Shown here piece by piece: positions 8,312 to 14,680 of a DNA stretch of 18,517 bases. Under the pieces are notes generated by a model that did not search any database, was not told the origin of the DNA, and worked only from the letters and a program-made list of their open reading frames with translations. The stretch comes from Bacteroidales bacterium (GTDB lineage: Bacteria; Bacteroidota; Bacteroidia; Bacteroidales; UBA4181). Position numbers and translations under genes: made by a program. Position 1 is the first letter of the stretch, and the number at the start of each line of letters is the position of its first letter. The DNA lies in assembly GCA_031260845.1 (NCBI GenBank), contig JAISKR010000072.1, positions 1 through 18,517 of the forward strand, written 5' to 3'.

Positions 8312-8319
8312 TATCTTTG
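8312..8319 (+). promoter_or_regulatory. Probable -7 promoter box for the URO-D / glycosyltransferase pair
   Basis: TATCTTTG fits TAnnTTTG and lies 16 bases before the ATG at 8336, so the leader would be under 12 bases. A TTTG at 8284-8287 is 24 bases upstream, longer than the usual 19-21 spacing, so the -33 element is uncertain. Confidence 0.45.
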
Positions 8320-8335
8320 CTTCAAAATAAATTAT

Positions 8336-9373
8336 ATGACCGATAAACAATGGCAAACCTTGCTTTCCGTGATTGACGGGGTTTCCCAGCCGGATATTCC
8401 GGTGGGTTTCATTATCGACAGCCCTTGGCTGCCCAACTGGTATGGTATCAGTTTGCTGGACTATTTTTCCAATGACGAACTGTGGCTGAAAGCCAATCTT
8501 GCCGCTACCACCGCCTTTCCCGACATTCTGTTTTTCCCCGGCTTTTGGAGCGAATATGGGATGTGTACCGAACCATCGGCTTTTGGCGCTAAATGTATAT
8601 TTTGGAAAAATGAATTTCCTTTTGCCGGAAAATTGATTCACAATGTGGAAGATATTGATGGCTTGGAAACGCCCAATCCTGCAACGGACGGCTTGCTTCC
8701 GTTCATGCTCAACCGTTTGCTGCACGCTCAGCCCGACATTGAAGCGGCAGGGCGCCGCATCCGTTTTTCCGTATCGCGCGGACCGTTGAATATTGCCTCT
8801 TTCCTGATGGGCGCCACCGAACTGATGATGGCTATGCTCACCGACCCGGAAAGAGTGCATCGTCTGCTGCGCATCATTACAGACTTCCTGAAACGCTGGC
8901 ACGAACTGCAAAGGCAAACTTTCCCAAGCATCGACGGTATCATGATGCTCGATGATATTGTCGGATTTGTGGGCGAAGAGGATTTTCTCACTTTCGGATT
9001 CCCTTATATCAAAGAGATTTACGATGACGCTCACGTAAAGGTGAAACTGTTTCACAACGACGCCGATTTCAGAGCCTCTGTGCGGCATTATCCCGATATG
9101 GGCGTAAATCTGTTCAATCCGGGTGTGCAAATGGGAATAAATGAGATAAAGGAACTGACCGGCAACCGTATGGCGGTGTTGGGCAACCTGCCACCCCGTG
9201 ATGTGCTGGCAGCCGGCACACCGGACATTGTGCGCAGGGAAACACTTGCTTTGCTGGCTGATTTGCAGGATACCACGCGCTTCATCCTGTCCTGTGGCGG
9301 AGGAATGCCGCCCGGCGTGTCTTCGGAAAATATCCATGCTGTACTATGCTGTGCTGCCCCTGAAAGCCGCTAA
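8336..9373 (+). CDS. Divergent uroporphyrinogen decarboxylase (URO-D) family protein
   Basis: 345 residues from the ATG at 8336. The frame is open up to 8240, but that part overlaps the predicted promoter and is not family-like. The URO-D pattern is visible: SVSRGPLNIASFLMG (145-159, the GP-turn region), DGIMMLDDIVGFVGEE (200-215), KLFHNDAD (237-244), LGNLPPRDVLAAGT (282-295) and FILSCGGGMPPGVSSENI (316-333). In the corrinoid methyltransferase branch the HxC motif binds zinc; here the Cys is replaced by Asp (H240-N-D242), while C320 is kept. HemE signature residues are absent. It could be a methyltransferase with altered metal binding or an unrelated activity on the same barrel. The glycosyltransferase gene starts 9 bases after its stop, so the two likely act together. 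Substrate unknown. Confidence 0.85.
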   Translation: MTDKQWQTLLSVIDGVSQPDIPVGFIIDSPWLPNWYGISLLDYFSNDELWLKANLAATTAFPDILFFPGFWSEYGMCTEPSAFGAKCIFWKNEFPFAGKLIHNVEDIDGLETPNPATDGLLPFMLNRLLHAQPDIEAAGRRIRFSVSRGPLNIASFLMGATELMMAMLTDPERVHRLLRIITDFLKRWHELQRQTFPSIDGIMMLDDIVGFVGEEDFLTFGFPYIKEIYDDAHVKVKLFHNDADFRASVRHYPDMGVNLFNPGVQMGINEIKELTGNRMAVLGNLPPRDVLAAGTPDIVRRETLALLADLQDTTRFILSCGGGMPPGVSSENIHAVLCCAAPESR

Positions 9374-9382
9374 ATCATTGAA

Positions 9383-10648
9383 ATGTTCTTTGCTCACGAA
9401 TATATTTTGAAGCATGGTATTGTTCCCAAAATACCTCTGCCGCCGAGCGAAAAACCGCATATCATTGTGGTGATTCCCTGTTTCAACGAGCCGGATTTGC
9501 TGCGTTCTCTGCAATCGCTCTACGATTGCACCCCGCCGCAGTGCGGCGTTGAAGTGATTGTTGTGGTGAACCATCCGGAAGGTGCGTCATCGGCTGTCCG
9601 CAGGCAAAATGAGCAAAGCCTGCACGATGGGCGTCTGTGGGCGCAGGAACACAGCCGTCCGCGCTTGTCTTGGCATTTTGTGAATGTGCCCGACGTGCCG
9701 GTGAAGGATGCCGGCGTGGGTTTTGCGCGAAAAACAGGCATGGACGAGGCTATCTGCCGTTTCAACCTGTTCGATGCCGACGATGGCGTGATTGCCGGCT
9801 TTGACGCCGACTCTGTATGCGACGCCAACTATCTGACCGAGTTGGAACGTGTATTTGCTCAACCGACGGTAAACGGCGCTTCCGTCTATTTTGAACACCC
9901 TGTGAACGGGGACGATTTTCAGCCTGCTATCTATGAAGGCATTGTGCTGTACGAATTGCATCTGCGTTACCTGAACCAAGCCATGCGATACAGCGGATTT
10001 CCTTACGCTTTCCACACGGTTGGCTCGTCGTTTGCGGTTCGTGCGGCGGCTTATGTGAAACAGGGCGGCATGAACAAGCGAAAAGCCGGAGAAGATTTTC
10101 ATTTTTTGCACAAAATCATCCCTCTGGGGCATTACGGGGAAATCAATACTACGCGGGTGATACCTTCGCCAAGAATATCCGACCGTGTACCTTTCGGCAC
10201 CGGAGCCGGTATCAGTCGCTGGATGCAAGACGGACAACCGGCGCTTTTCACCTATCCGCCGGCATCTTTCGAGTGTCTGAAAGCGTTTTTTGAGTTAATG
10301 CCCAAGTTGTATGCTTCCTCAACGGATGAAATCCGGAATTTCTGCGAAAATTTGCACATATCGATGCTTGATTACCTGAATCGCAACGATTATCTGAACC
10401 GGATAGCCGACATTCAGCGTAACAGCGCCTCGCAGGCGAGTTTTGAAAAGCATTTTTGGGCATGGTTCGGCGGATTGCAGGTTATCAAATACTTGAACCA
10501 CAGTTGCAACGGCTATTTTGAAAAACAACCTGCCGATAAAGCCGCAGCAGAATGGCTGACGAGCATCACCGGACAAAATATTCCCTGTTCTGCCAAAGAA
10601 TTGCTATTCCTGTTCAGGGATTGGGAACGCGGGCGCCTTAAAATTTAA
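9383..10648 (+). CDS. Family 2 glycosyltransferase
   Basis: 421 residues. A roughly 25-residue leader precedes a GT-A nucleotide-sugar domain: HIIVVIPCFNEPDLLRSLQS (26-45, first strand and helix), VEVIVVVNHPEG (56-67), GVGFARKTGMDEA (111-123), then the metal-binding DxD in GFDADSVCDANYL (139-151). SGFPYAFHTVGSSFAVR (204-220) and GEDFHFLHK (236-244) match the acceptor side and catalytic-base region of GT2 enzymes. No membrane helix is seen, so it is probably a cytoplasmic or peripheral protein that moves a sugar from a nucleotide donor. The donor and acceptor are unknown. It is the second gene of a pair with the URO-D-like protein. Its 3' end overlaps the convergent PPOX gene by 11 bases. Confidence 0.9.
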   Translation: MFFAHEYILKHGIVPKIPLPPSEKPHIIVVIPCFNEPDLLRSLQSLYDCTPPQCGVEVIVVVNHPEGASSAVRRQNEQSLHDGRLWAQEHSRPRLSWHFVNVPDVPVKDAGVGFARKTGMDEAICRFNLFDADDGVIAGFDADSVCDANYLTELERVFAQPTVNGASVYFEHPVNGDDFQPAIYEGIVLYELHLRYLNQAMRYSGFPYAFHTVGSSFAVRAAAYVKQGGMNKRKAGEDFHFLHKIIPLGHYGEINTTRVIPSPRISDRVPFGTGAGISRWMQDGQPALFTYPPASFECLKAFFELMPKLYASSTDEIRNFCENLHISMLDYLNRNDYLNRIADIQRNSASQASFEKHFWAWFGGLQVIKYLNHSCNGYFEKQPADKAAAEWLTSITGQNIPCSAKELLFLFRDWERGRLKI

Positions 10649-11114
10649 TCACCTTGGTTTCACCCGAAAATGATGAAATATAGGCAGTCGCCTCTTTAAG
10701 ATAATACACTTGCGTCTTGTTGTCATCCGCCGAATACATACTTTTCAGGTCGGGATAGGCGTCCAGAATGCTCTGTTTGGCTTCGCGCCTGTTGTCTTCC
10801 GTGGCAACTGCCTGTATGCGAATCCAGCTTTTATCGCCATCGAAGGCACAAATCTCAATTTTGGGATTTGCCTTTATTTGTTGCGCCACTTTTTTGGCTT
10901 TTCCGGTTTGGATATAGAGTTTATTCTCAAAAATGTGGATTGTGCCAAACGCACGAACCCTCGGCTGGTCGCCTTCCACGGTGGCTATAAAATAATGTCC
11001 GCACTTTTTTACAAAATCATGCACTTCCTGCATTCCGGTTGAATTGCTTGCCGTTTGGGCATTTGCACTCATGACACTTGTTGCGACCATGATACTTAAA
11101 ATTATTTTTTTCAT
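10638..11114 (-). CDS. Exported pyridoxamine 5'-phosphate oxidase (PPOX) family protein
   Basis: 158 residues. A clear signal peptide ends at MSANAQ (cleavage about 19/20). The rest is a single split beta-barrel of the PPOX/flavin-reductase type: HDFVKKCGHYFIATVEGDQPRVR opens the fold, followed by FGTIHIFENKLYIQTGKAKKVAQQIKANPKIEICAF, then SWIRIQAVATEDN. This layout matches small FMN- or F420-dependent and heme-binding PPOX proteins. Most relatives are cytoplasmic, so the export signal is unusual. It begins 17 bases after the lipoprotein stop and is probably in the same transcript. I cannot tell which cofactor is bound. It is not a true PdxH, which is longer and lacks a signal peptide. Confidence 0.88.
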   Translation of the reverse strand: MKKIILSIMVATSVMSANAQTASNSTGMQEVHDFVKKCGHYFIATVEGDQPRVRAFGTIHIFENKLYIQTGKAKKVAQQIKANPKIEICAFDGDKSWIRIQAVATEDNRREAKQSILDAYPDLKSMYSADDNKTQVYYLKEATAYISSFSGETKVIKF

Positions 11115-11131
11115 TTGCGTTGATTAATTGG

Positions 11132-11737
11132 TTATTGACCTTCAAATTTCCACTTTAAGTTGCCCGGGTCTTGGTTATTATAGGTAACTTTATTTCCTGA
11201 ATCTTCAACATACGTGTATATTTTGTTCCATCCTTTCTTTAAGGATATATTCCAAGTGACAGCAGAATAAGTGCCTTTGATGGTAGCATCGCTGTTAGCA
11301 TAGAAGTATTCGGCGTAAACAGTCAAATCAGCCGTTTCTTTGTAACAATAAAGCCAATAAGGTACCGGTTCACCGTTTTTAAACCCGCCAAAGACCAACT
11401 CACCTATTTTTACCGTTGGCGGACTTACCGTTATGCCGAGTGTTGAGTATTCCGGTGTGTAAAGATATTCAGAGGGGATGGTTTCGGGTAGCATTACCGT
11501 AAACTCGCCATTGGCATATTTGCCGCTTGCCACTATGTTTTCGACTTCATGATTCGATACGACCGCCTTTATCTCGTCCACTACCGCGTTATAACTTGCG
11601 CCGTTTTCCACGGTAATCTTTATTTCGATAGTCGCCTTGTCCTCATCGTCGCCACACGAGGTTGCACATACCAACAATACCGCCGCCAATACGGTAAATC
11701 CAAACTGCTTCATCACTAAATTCCAAACTTTTTTCAT
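11132..11737 (-). CDS. Surface-type lipoprotein, unknown function
   Basis: 201 residues from the ATG at 11737. An ATG at 11713 would give a more standard 20-residue signal peptide (MKQFGFTVLAAVLLVCATSC). The lipobox ends at Cys28, followed by GDDEDK. In Bacteroidota an acidic patch right after the lipidated Cys is the lipoprotein export signal that sends the protein to the cell surface. The mature part is beta-rich, with many Tyr and Thr and phrases such as ADLTVYAEYFYANSDA and ISLKKGWNKIYTYV. No catalytic motif is visible; a small immunoglobulin-like or beta-sandwich module is plausible but unproven. It is likely transcribed with the exported PPOX gene. TACCTTTA at 11764-11771 (minus) is a near-consensus -7 box. 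Confidence 0.8.
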   Translation of the reverse strand: MKKVWNLVMKQFGFTVLAAVLLVCATSCGDDEDKATIEIKITVENGASYNAVVDEIKAVVSNHEVENIVASGKYANGEFTVMLPETIPSEYLYTPEYSTLGITVSPPTVKIGELVFGGFKNGEPVPYWLYCYKETADLTVYAEYFYANSDATIKGTYSAVTWNISLKKGWNKIYTYVEDSGNKVTYNNQDPGNLKWKFEGQ

Positions 11738-11836
11738 TGTTATTAATTTGATTTATTCGGGCGTAAAGGTAAAAACTTTTTTTATTTTTGATGAACATTG
11801 AATATTTTTTTCGATTCTTTGACCAGCATAGTATAG

Positions 11837-11861
11837 TACAGCACAGTTGTAACGTACTGTA
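11837..11861. repeat. Imperfect inverted repeat downstream of the antitoxin-like gene
   Basis: TACAGCAC (11837-11844) and GTACTGTA (11854-11861) pair over seven of eight positions with one C/A mismatch and a 9-base loop. It begins 3 bases past the stop of the minus-strand antitoxin-like gene. It lacks a U-tract on the minus strand, so it is a weak terminator candidate; an operator or remnant is equally possible. Confidence 0.3.
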
Positions 11862-11864
11862 TAT

Positions 11865-12062
11865 TTATTCGTTACGGCTTTGAGTCACATAATCTTGAAG
11901 TTCGTCTGCAATATCGGACGGTAGTTTACCGGCATACTTTTCAGAAAGTTTTTGCGGTGGCTGGATGATTTTTTTCAGCACTTTGAGTACCTGCAATTCT
12001 TCCAGATTTTCCAAGAGCCGATAGGCTTTATTGTCGCTTATTTCTACGAGCACTGTTTCCAT
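11865..12062 (-). CDS. Antitoxin-like small protein, orphan and probably C-terminally shortened
   Basis: 65 residues from the ATG at 12062. An upstream TTG at 12095 falls inside the predicted -7 box and is rejected. The start METVLVEISDNKAYRLLENL and the ending KYAGKLPSDIADELQDYV resemble small Bacteroidota antitoxins of type II modules, as I know them from general family patterns. In those, the ending usually continues past SRxEW with a charged tail; here the protein stops at SRNE with TAA. No toxin gene (PIN, RelE or PemK type) follows: the next gene on this strand is the lipoprotein. I read it as an orphan or decaying antitoxin, with moderate certainty. It is divergent from the queuosine transporter. 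Confidence 0.6.
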   Translation of the reverse strand: METVLVEISDNKAYRLLENLEELQVLKVLKKIIQPPQKLSEKYAGKLPSDIADELQDYVTQSRNE

Positions 12063-12092
12063 TTCACTATAAAAATTTATGTTAAACCACCG

Positions 12093-12100
12093 CAAAGATA
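12093..12100 (-). promoter_or_regulatory. Probable -7 promoter box for the antitoxin-like gene
   Basis: On the minus strand this reads TATCTTTG, matching TAnnTTTG, 30 bases before the ATG at 12062. A TTTA at 12123-12126 is 22 bases upstream. The box overlaps the alternative TTG start and argues for the internal ATG. Confidence 0.5.
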
Positions 12101-12116
12101 GTTATTTTTTTACAAC

Positions 12117-12150
12117 TTTGTGTAAAGTTAAAAAAAATCATGTACTTTTG
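12117..12150 (+). promoter_or_regulatory. Promoter of the queuosine-precursor transporter gene
   Basis: TTTG at 12117-12120 (-33) and TACTTTTG at 12143-12150 (-7) match the Bacteroidota promoter consensus with a 22-base spacer, slightly longer than usual. Transcription should begin near 12156-12158, immediately before the predicted aptamer at 12159. Confidence 0.6.
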
Positions 12151-12158
12151 TGCCGCTT

Positions 12159-12188
12159 CGTGTTATTGATAACCACGTTAAAAACAAT
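12159..12188 (+). ncRNA. Probable preQ1-I riboswitch aptamer
   Basis: The leader folds as an H-type pseudoknot. P1 is CGTG (12159-12162) with CACG (12174-12177). P2 is loop ATTG (12165-12168) with CAAT (12185-12188). An A-rich strand (12178-12184) lies between them. Against preQ1-I aptamers recalled from Bacillus subtilis and Thermoanaerobacter tengcongensis, the key positions line up: U after P1 (12163), four bases, then the G of P2 (12168), the ligand-pairing C at the loop end (12173), and A-C at 12184-12185. The downstream gene is a queuosine-precursor transporter, a known target class. P2 ends 3 bases before the ATG, so binding should hide the start region and lower translation. P1 has only 4 pairs, and a simple hairpin (CGTGTTA/TAA-C-CACG) competes. 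Not verified by a covariance search. Confidence 0.7.
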
Positions 12189-12191
12189 AAA

Positions 12192-12890
12192 ATGACAAAA
12201 ACAGTTTCTATTTCGTTCATGTTGTCGGGTATCTTGTTCAGTGTATGCCTGATACTCGCTAATTTATTAGCCACCAAAGTAATCACCATTTGGGGCTTTT
12301 CGGCAACGGCAGGATTAATTATTTTTCCGGTGTCTTACATTCTCAACGATACTATCACCGAGGTGTGGGGCTATCGCAAAGCGCGTTTGGTCATTTGGAC
12401 AGCCTTTGCTATGAATTTCCTTGCCATTGTGTTGATGCAACTTTCGGTCGTCATTCCGCCTGCCCCTTACTGGGACGGGCAAAATGCTTACGCTGCCGCT
12501 TTCAGTCAGGCGCCGCGTGTGGCATTTGCCAGTTTGGTCGCCTTTCTTTCCGGCTCGTTCATCAACGCTTACGTACTGAGTCGTATGAAAATCCGCACAC
12601 AGGGCAAGGGTTTTGGCGTTCGTGCCATCGTATCCACCCTTTTTGGTGAAACCGCCGATTCATGCCTGTTCTTTACCGTCGCTTTTGCCGGAATTGTTGC
12701 ATGGAAGGACATTCTCATCATGATTATTGCCGAAACCGTGCTCAAATCGGCTTATGAAGTGCTTGTGCTGCCGGTCACCACCGTTGTAGTGCGCTACATT
12801 AAACGGCATGAACAGACAGACGTATATGACGAGGCAATATCATACAATATATTGAAGATAAATGATATATACGGTGACGCCGAAAAATGA
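12192..12890 (+). CDS. yhhQ: Queuosine precursor transporter, YhhQ family
   Basis: 232 residues from the ATG at 12192. A GTG at 12150 lies within the promoter and would read through the aptamer, so it is rejected. YhhQ-type proteins import preQ0/preQ1 for making queuosine in tRNA. About six membrane helices are visible, starting at LSGILFSVCLILANLLATKV. Family motifs are NDTITEVWGYRKAR (52-65) and RAIVSTLFGETADSCLFF (144-161), followed by WKDILIMIIAETVLKSAYEVL. The C-terminal tail is polar and cytoplasmic. The leader carries a probable preQ1-I riboswitch, consistent with feedback by the imported base. The gene converges on ruvA with 8 bases between the stops and no obvious terminator. Confidence 0.93.
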   Translation: MTKTVSISFMLSGILFSVCLILANLLATKVITIWGFSATAGLIIFPVSYILNDTITEVWGYRKARLVIWTAFAMNFLAIVLMQLSVVIPPAPYWDGQNAYAAAFSQAPRVAFASLVAFLSGSFINAYVLSRMKIRTQGKGFGVRAIVSTLFGETADSCLFFTVAFAGIVAWKDILIMIIAETVLKSAYEVLVLPVTTVVVRYIKRHEQTDVYDEAISYNILKINDIYGDAEK

Positions 12891-12898
12891 TAAATTTC

Positions 12899-13495
12899 TC
12901 AGATGCCTGCTTTCAACGCTTCTTTTATCACTTCTTCCACGGTTAGTGAAGGACGGGCGGCTATAATCTTGTCCAAAACCTTTTCCACAGAGGCTTTCGA
13001 GAAACCGAGATTGACCAATGCCGATAGCGCTTCCTCTTTGGAAGAGTTGTAGGCGTGCAAAAACGAGCCGTCGGAAGTGCCCACCGTACCGATTTTATCT
13101 TTCAGGTCAACGATAATCCTTTGCGCGGTCTTCAAACCTATGCCTTTCACGTTTTTCAGGGCATTGGCGTCGCTGTCCGCGATGGCTTTCTGCAATTCTG
13201 CTGCCGACAGCGACGAGAGAATCATCCGCGCCGTGCCTGCGCCAACGCCCGAAACGGTAATCAGCAGCCGAAACAGGGAACGTTCCTTTTTATCGGAAAA
13301 ACCGTAAAATAACTGGGCATCCTCACGCACAACATGATGCAGATAGACTTTGCAGGGCTTGTCGGTTCCCAAAAGCGGTTGCAAAGCCGAGTAGGTGTTG
13401 AGCGAAATATTTATCAGATACCCGAAACCGCCGGTTTGCACCGTTGCCGCGATGGGGTCTAATTCAACCAACCGTCCTTCAATGAAATCGTACAT
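12899..13495 (-). CDS. ruvA: Holliday junction branch migration protein RuvA
   Basis: 198 residues, the standard length. RuvA binds four-way DNA junctions as a tetramer and loads the RuvB motor. Domain I (OB fold) is MYDFIEGRLVELDPIAATVQTGGFGYLI through LHHVVREDAQLFYGF (about 1-66). Domain II holds two helix-hairpin-helix motifs, ITVSGVGAGTARMIL (79-93) and LKNVKGIGLKTAQRIIVDLKDKI (112-134). Domain III, the RuvB-contacting part, is SSKEEALSALVNLGFSKASVEKVL and the C-terminus. ruvB and ruvC are not in the window. The gene is divergent from ilvC, and the promoters overlap. Confidence 0.97.
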   Translation of the reverse strand: MYDFIEGRLVELDPIAATVQTGGFGYLINISLNTYSALQPLLGTDKPCKVYLHHVVREDAQLFYGFSDKKERSLFRLLITVSGVGAGTARMILSSLSAAELQKAIADSDANALKNVKGIGLKTAQRIIVDLKDKIGTVGTSDGSFLHAYNSSKEEALSALVNLGFSKASVEKVLDKIIAARPSLTVEEVIKEALKAGI

Positions 13496-13521
13496 TATAT
13501 TTTATGTATAAATTAGGAATG

Positions 13522-13554
13522 CAAAGGTACATTATTTTGTTGATTCCACTCAAA
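13522..13554 (-). promoter_or_regulatory. ruvA promoter
   Basis: On the minus strand TTTG (13551-13554) and TACCTTTG (13522-13529) are separated by 21 bases, a full match to the Bacteroidota consensus. The predicted leader is about 20 bases. The element interlocks with the ilvC promoter on the other strand. Confidence 0.7.
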
Positions 13555-13566
13555 AGATTAACTTTG
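13536..13566 (+). promoter_or_regulatory. ilvC promoter
   Basis: TTTG (13536-13539), a 19-base spacer and TAACTTTG (13559-13566) give a textbook Bacteroidota promoter. The leader to the ATG at 13635 is about 60 bases and AT-rich. It contains only a small TCAC/GTGA hairpin; I saw no leader peptide or attenuator. Confidence 0.75.
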
Positions 13567-13634
13567 CCGATAATTTTTATCACCTAAAAGTGAATAAGTA
13601 AGTACATAATAATCTCATATATAATTAATAAGAA

Positions 13635-14678
13635 ATGGCAAAAATTAATTTTGGCGGTGTTGTCGAAAATGTAGTAACCCGCGAAGAATTTCCGGTGAGC
13701 AAGGCTCGCGAAATTTTAAAAGGCGAAACGACCGCCATCATTGGCTATGGCGTTCAGGGTCCTGCGCAGTCGCTCAATATGCGCGACAATGGATTCAAAG
13801 TGATTGTCGGACAGCGCAAAGGCGGCAAAACGTGGGACAAAGCGATAGCCGACGGCTGGGTGCCGGGCGACACTCTTTTCTCTATTGAGGAAGCGGCAGA
13901 GAGAGCCACTATCGTGCAATATCTCTTGTCCGATGCAGCCCAACGCGAAGTGTGGCCCGCGCTGAAACCCCATCTGAAACCGGGCAATGCGCTGTATTTC
14001 TCGCACGGCTTCTCTATCACCTACAAGGAACAGACCGGTGTGATTCCGTCTGACGATATTGACGTCATTCTGGTGGCGCCCAAAGGCTCAGGGACAAGCG
14101 TTCGTCGCAATTTCCTTGCCGGAACGGGCATCAATTCAAGTTATGCAGTGTTCCGCGATGCCACAGGACGCGCCTTAGACCGCACCTTGGCGCTCGGTAT
14201 CGCCATCGGGTCGGGGTATCTGTTCCCTACCACCTTTGAACAGGAAGTATATAGCGACCTTACAGGCGAACGCGGCGTGTTAATGGGCGCATTGGCAGGC
14301 ATTATGGATGCACAGTACGGCGTATTGCGCGGCAATGGACACACGCCAAGCGAGGCTTTTAACGAAACGGTGGAAGAACTGACGCAGAGCCTCATCCGTT
14401 TGGTTGACGAAAAAGGCATGGATTGGATGTATGCCAACTGTTCGGCTACCGCCCAAAGAGGCGCATTGGACTGGCGTCCGCGTTTTGCAGCCGCTGTAAA
14501 GCCTGTGTTTGAAGACCTCTACGCCCGCGTGAGAGACGGACGCGAGTGCAAACGTGTACTTGATTCAACCGGTGGCGCCAATTACAGGGAAGAATTAGAA
14601 AAAGAGTTGAAAGAGTTGCGCGAATCCGAGTTGTGGCAGGCAGGCGAGCAGGTGCGCAAACTGCGCCCCGGTAAATAA
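13635..14678 (+). CDS. ilvC: Ketol-acid reductoisomerase (NADP+)
   Basis: 347 residues, a class I (single knotted domain) enzyme length. It converts acetolactate or acetohydroxybutyrate to the dihydroxy acid in valine, isoleucine and leucine synthesis, using NADPH and Mg2+. The Rossmann motif is IIGYGVQGPAQSLNMRDNG (35-53), and the cofactor-specificity loop is VGQRKGGKTW (58-67), whose Arg/Lys suit NADPH. SHGF (123-126) is conserved. Metal ligands appear in YSDLTGERGVLMG (206-218; Asp208 and Glu212) and in FNETVEEL. Other ilv genes (ilvD, ilvB, ilvN), often near ilvC in Bacteroidota, are absent here. The oxidoreductase gene follows after 2 bases. Confidence 0.97.
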   Translation: MAKINFGGVVENVVTREEFPVSKAREILKGETTAIIGYGVQGPAQSLNMRDNGFKVIVGQRKGGKTWDKAIADGWVPGDTLFSIEEAAERATIVQYLLSDAAQREVWPALKPHLKPGNALYFSHGFSITYKEQTGVIPSDDIDVILVAPKGSGTSVRRNFLAGTGINSSYAVFRDATGRALDRTLALGIAIGSGYLFPTTFEQEVYSDLTGERGVLMGALAGIMDAQYGVLRGNGHTPSEAFNETVEELTQSLIRLVDEKGMDWMYANCSATAQRGALDWRPRFAAAVKPVFEDLYARVRDGRECKRVLDSTGGANYREELEKELKELRESELWQAGEQVRKLRPGK

Positions 14679-14680
14679 CC

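Noticed and set aside
8234..9337. Long open frame (367 codons) on the minus strand opposite the second URO-D gene
   Set aside because: The plus-strand frame has clear URO-D motifs. The minus-strand product is His/Gln-rich with no motif, and starts inside the glycosyltransferase spacing. It is an antisense shadow of GC-skewed codons.
9587..10237. 216-codon minus-strand frame opposite the glycosyltransferase
   Set aside because: It overlaps the conserved GT2 core and shows no domain or start context.
12891..12898. Bidirectional terminator between yhhQ and ruvA
   Set aside because: Only 8 bases separate the stops and no stem-loop with a T-run is visible.
13571..13634. Attenuator or leader peptide before ilvC
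   Set aside because: The leader has only a tiny hairpin and no run of Val, Ile or Leu codons.
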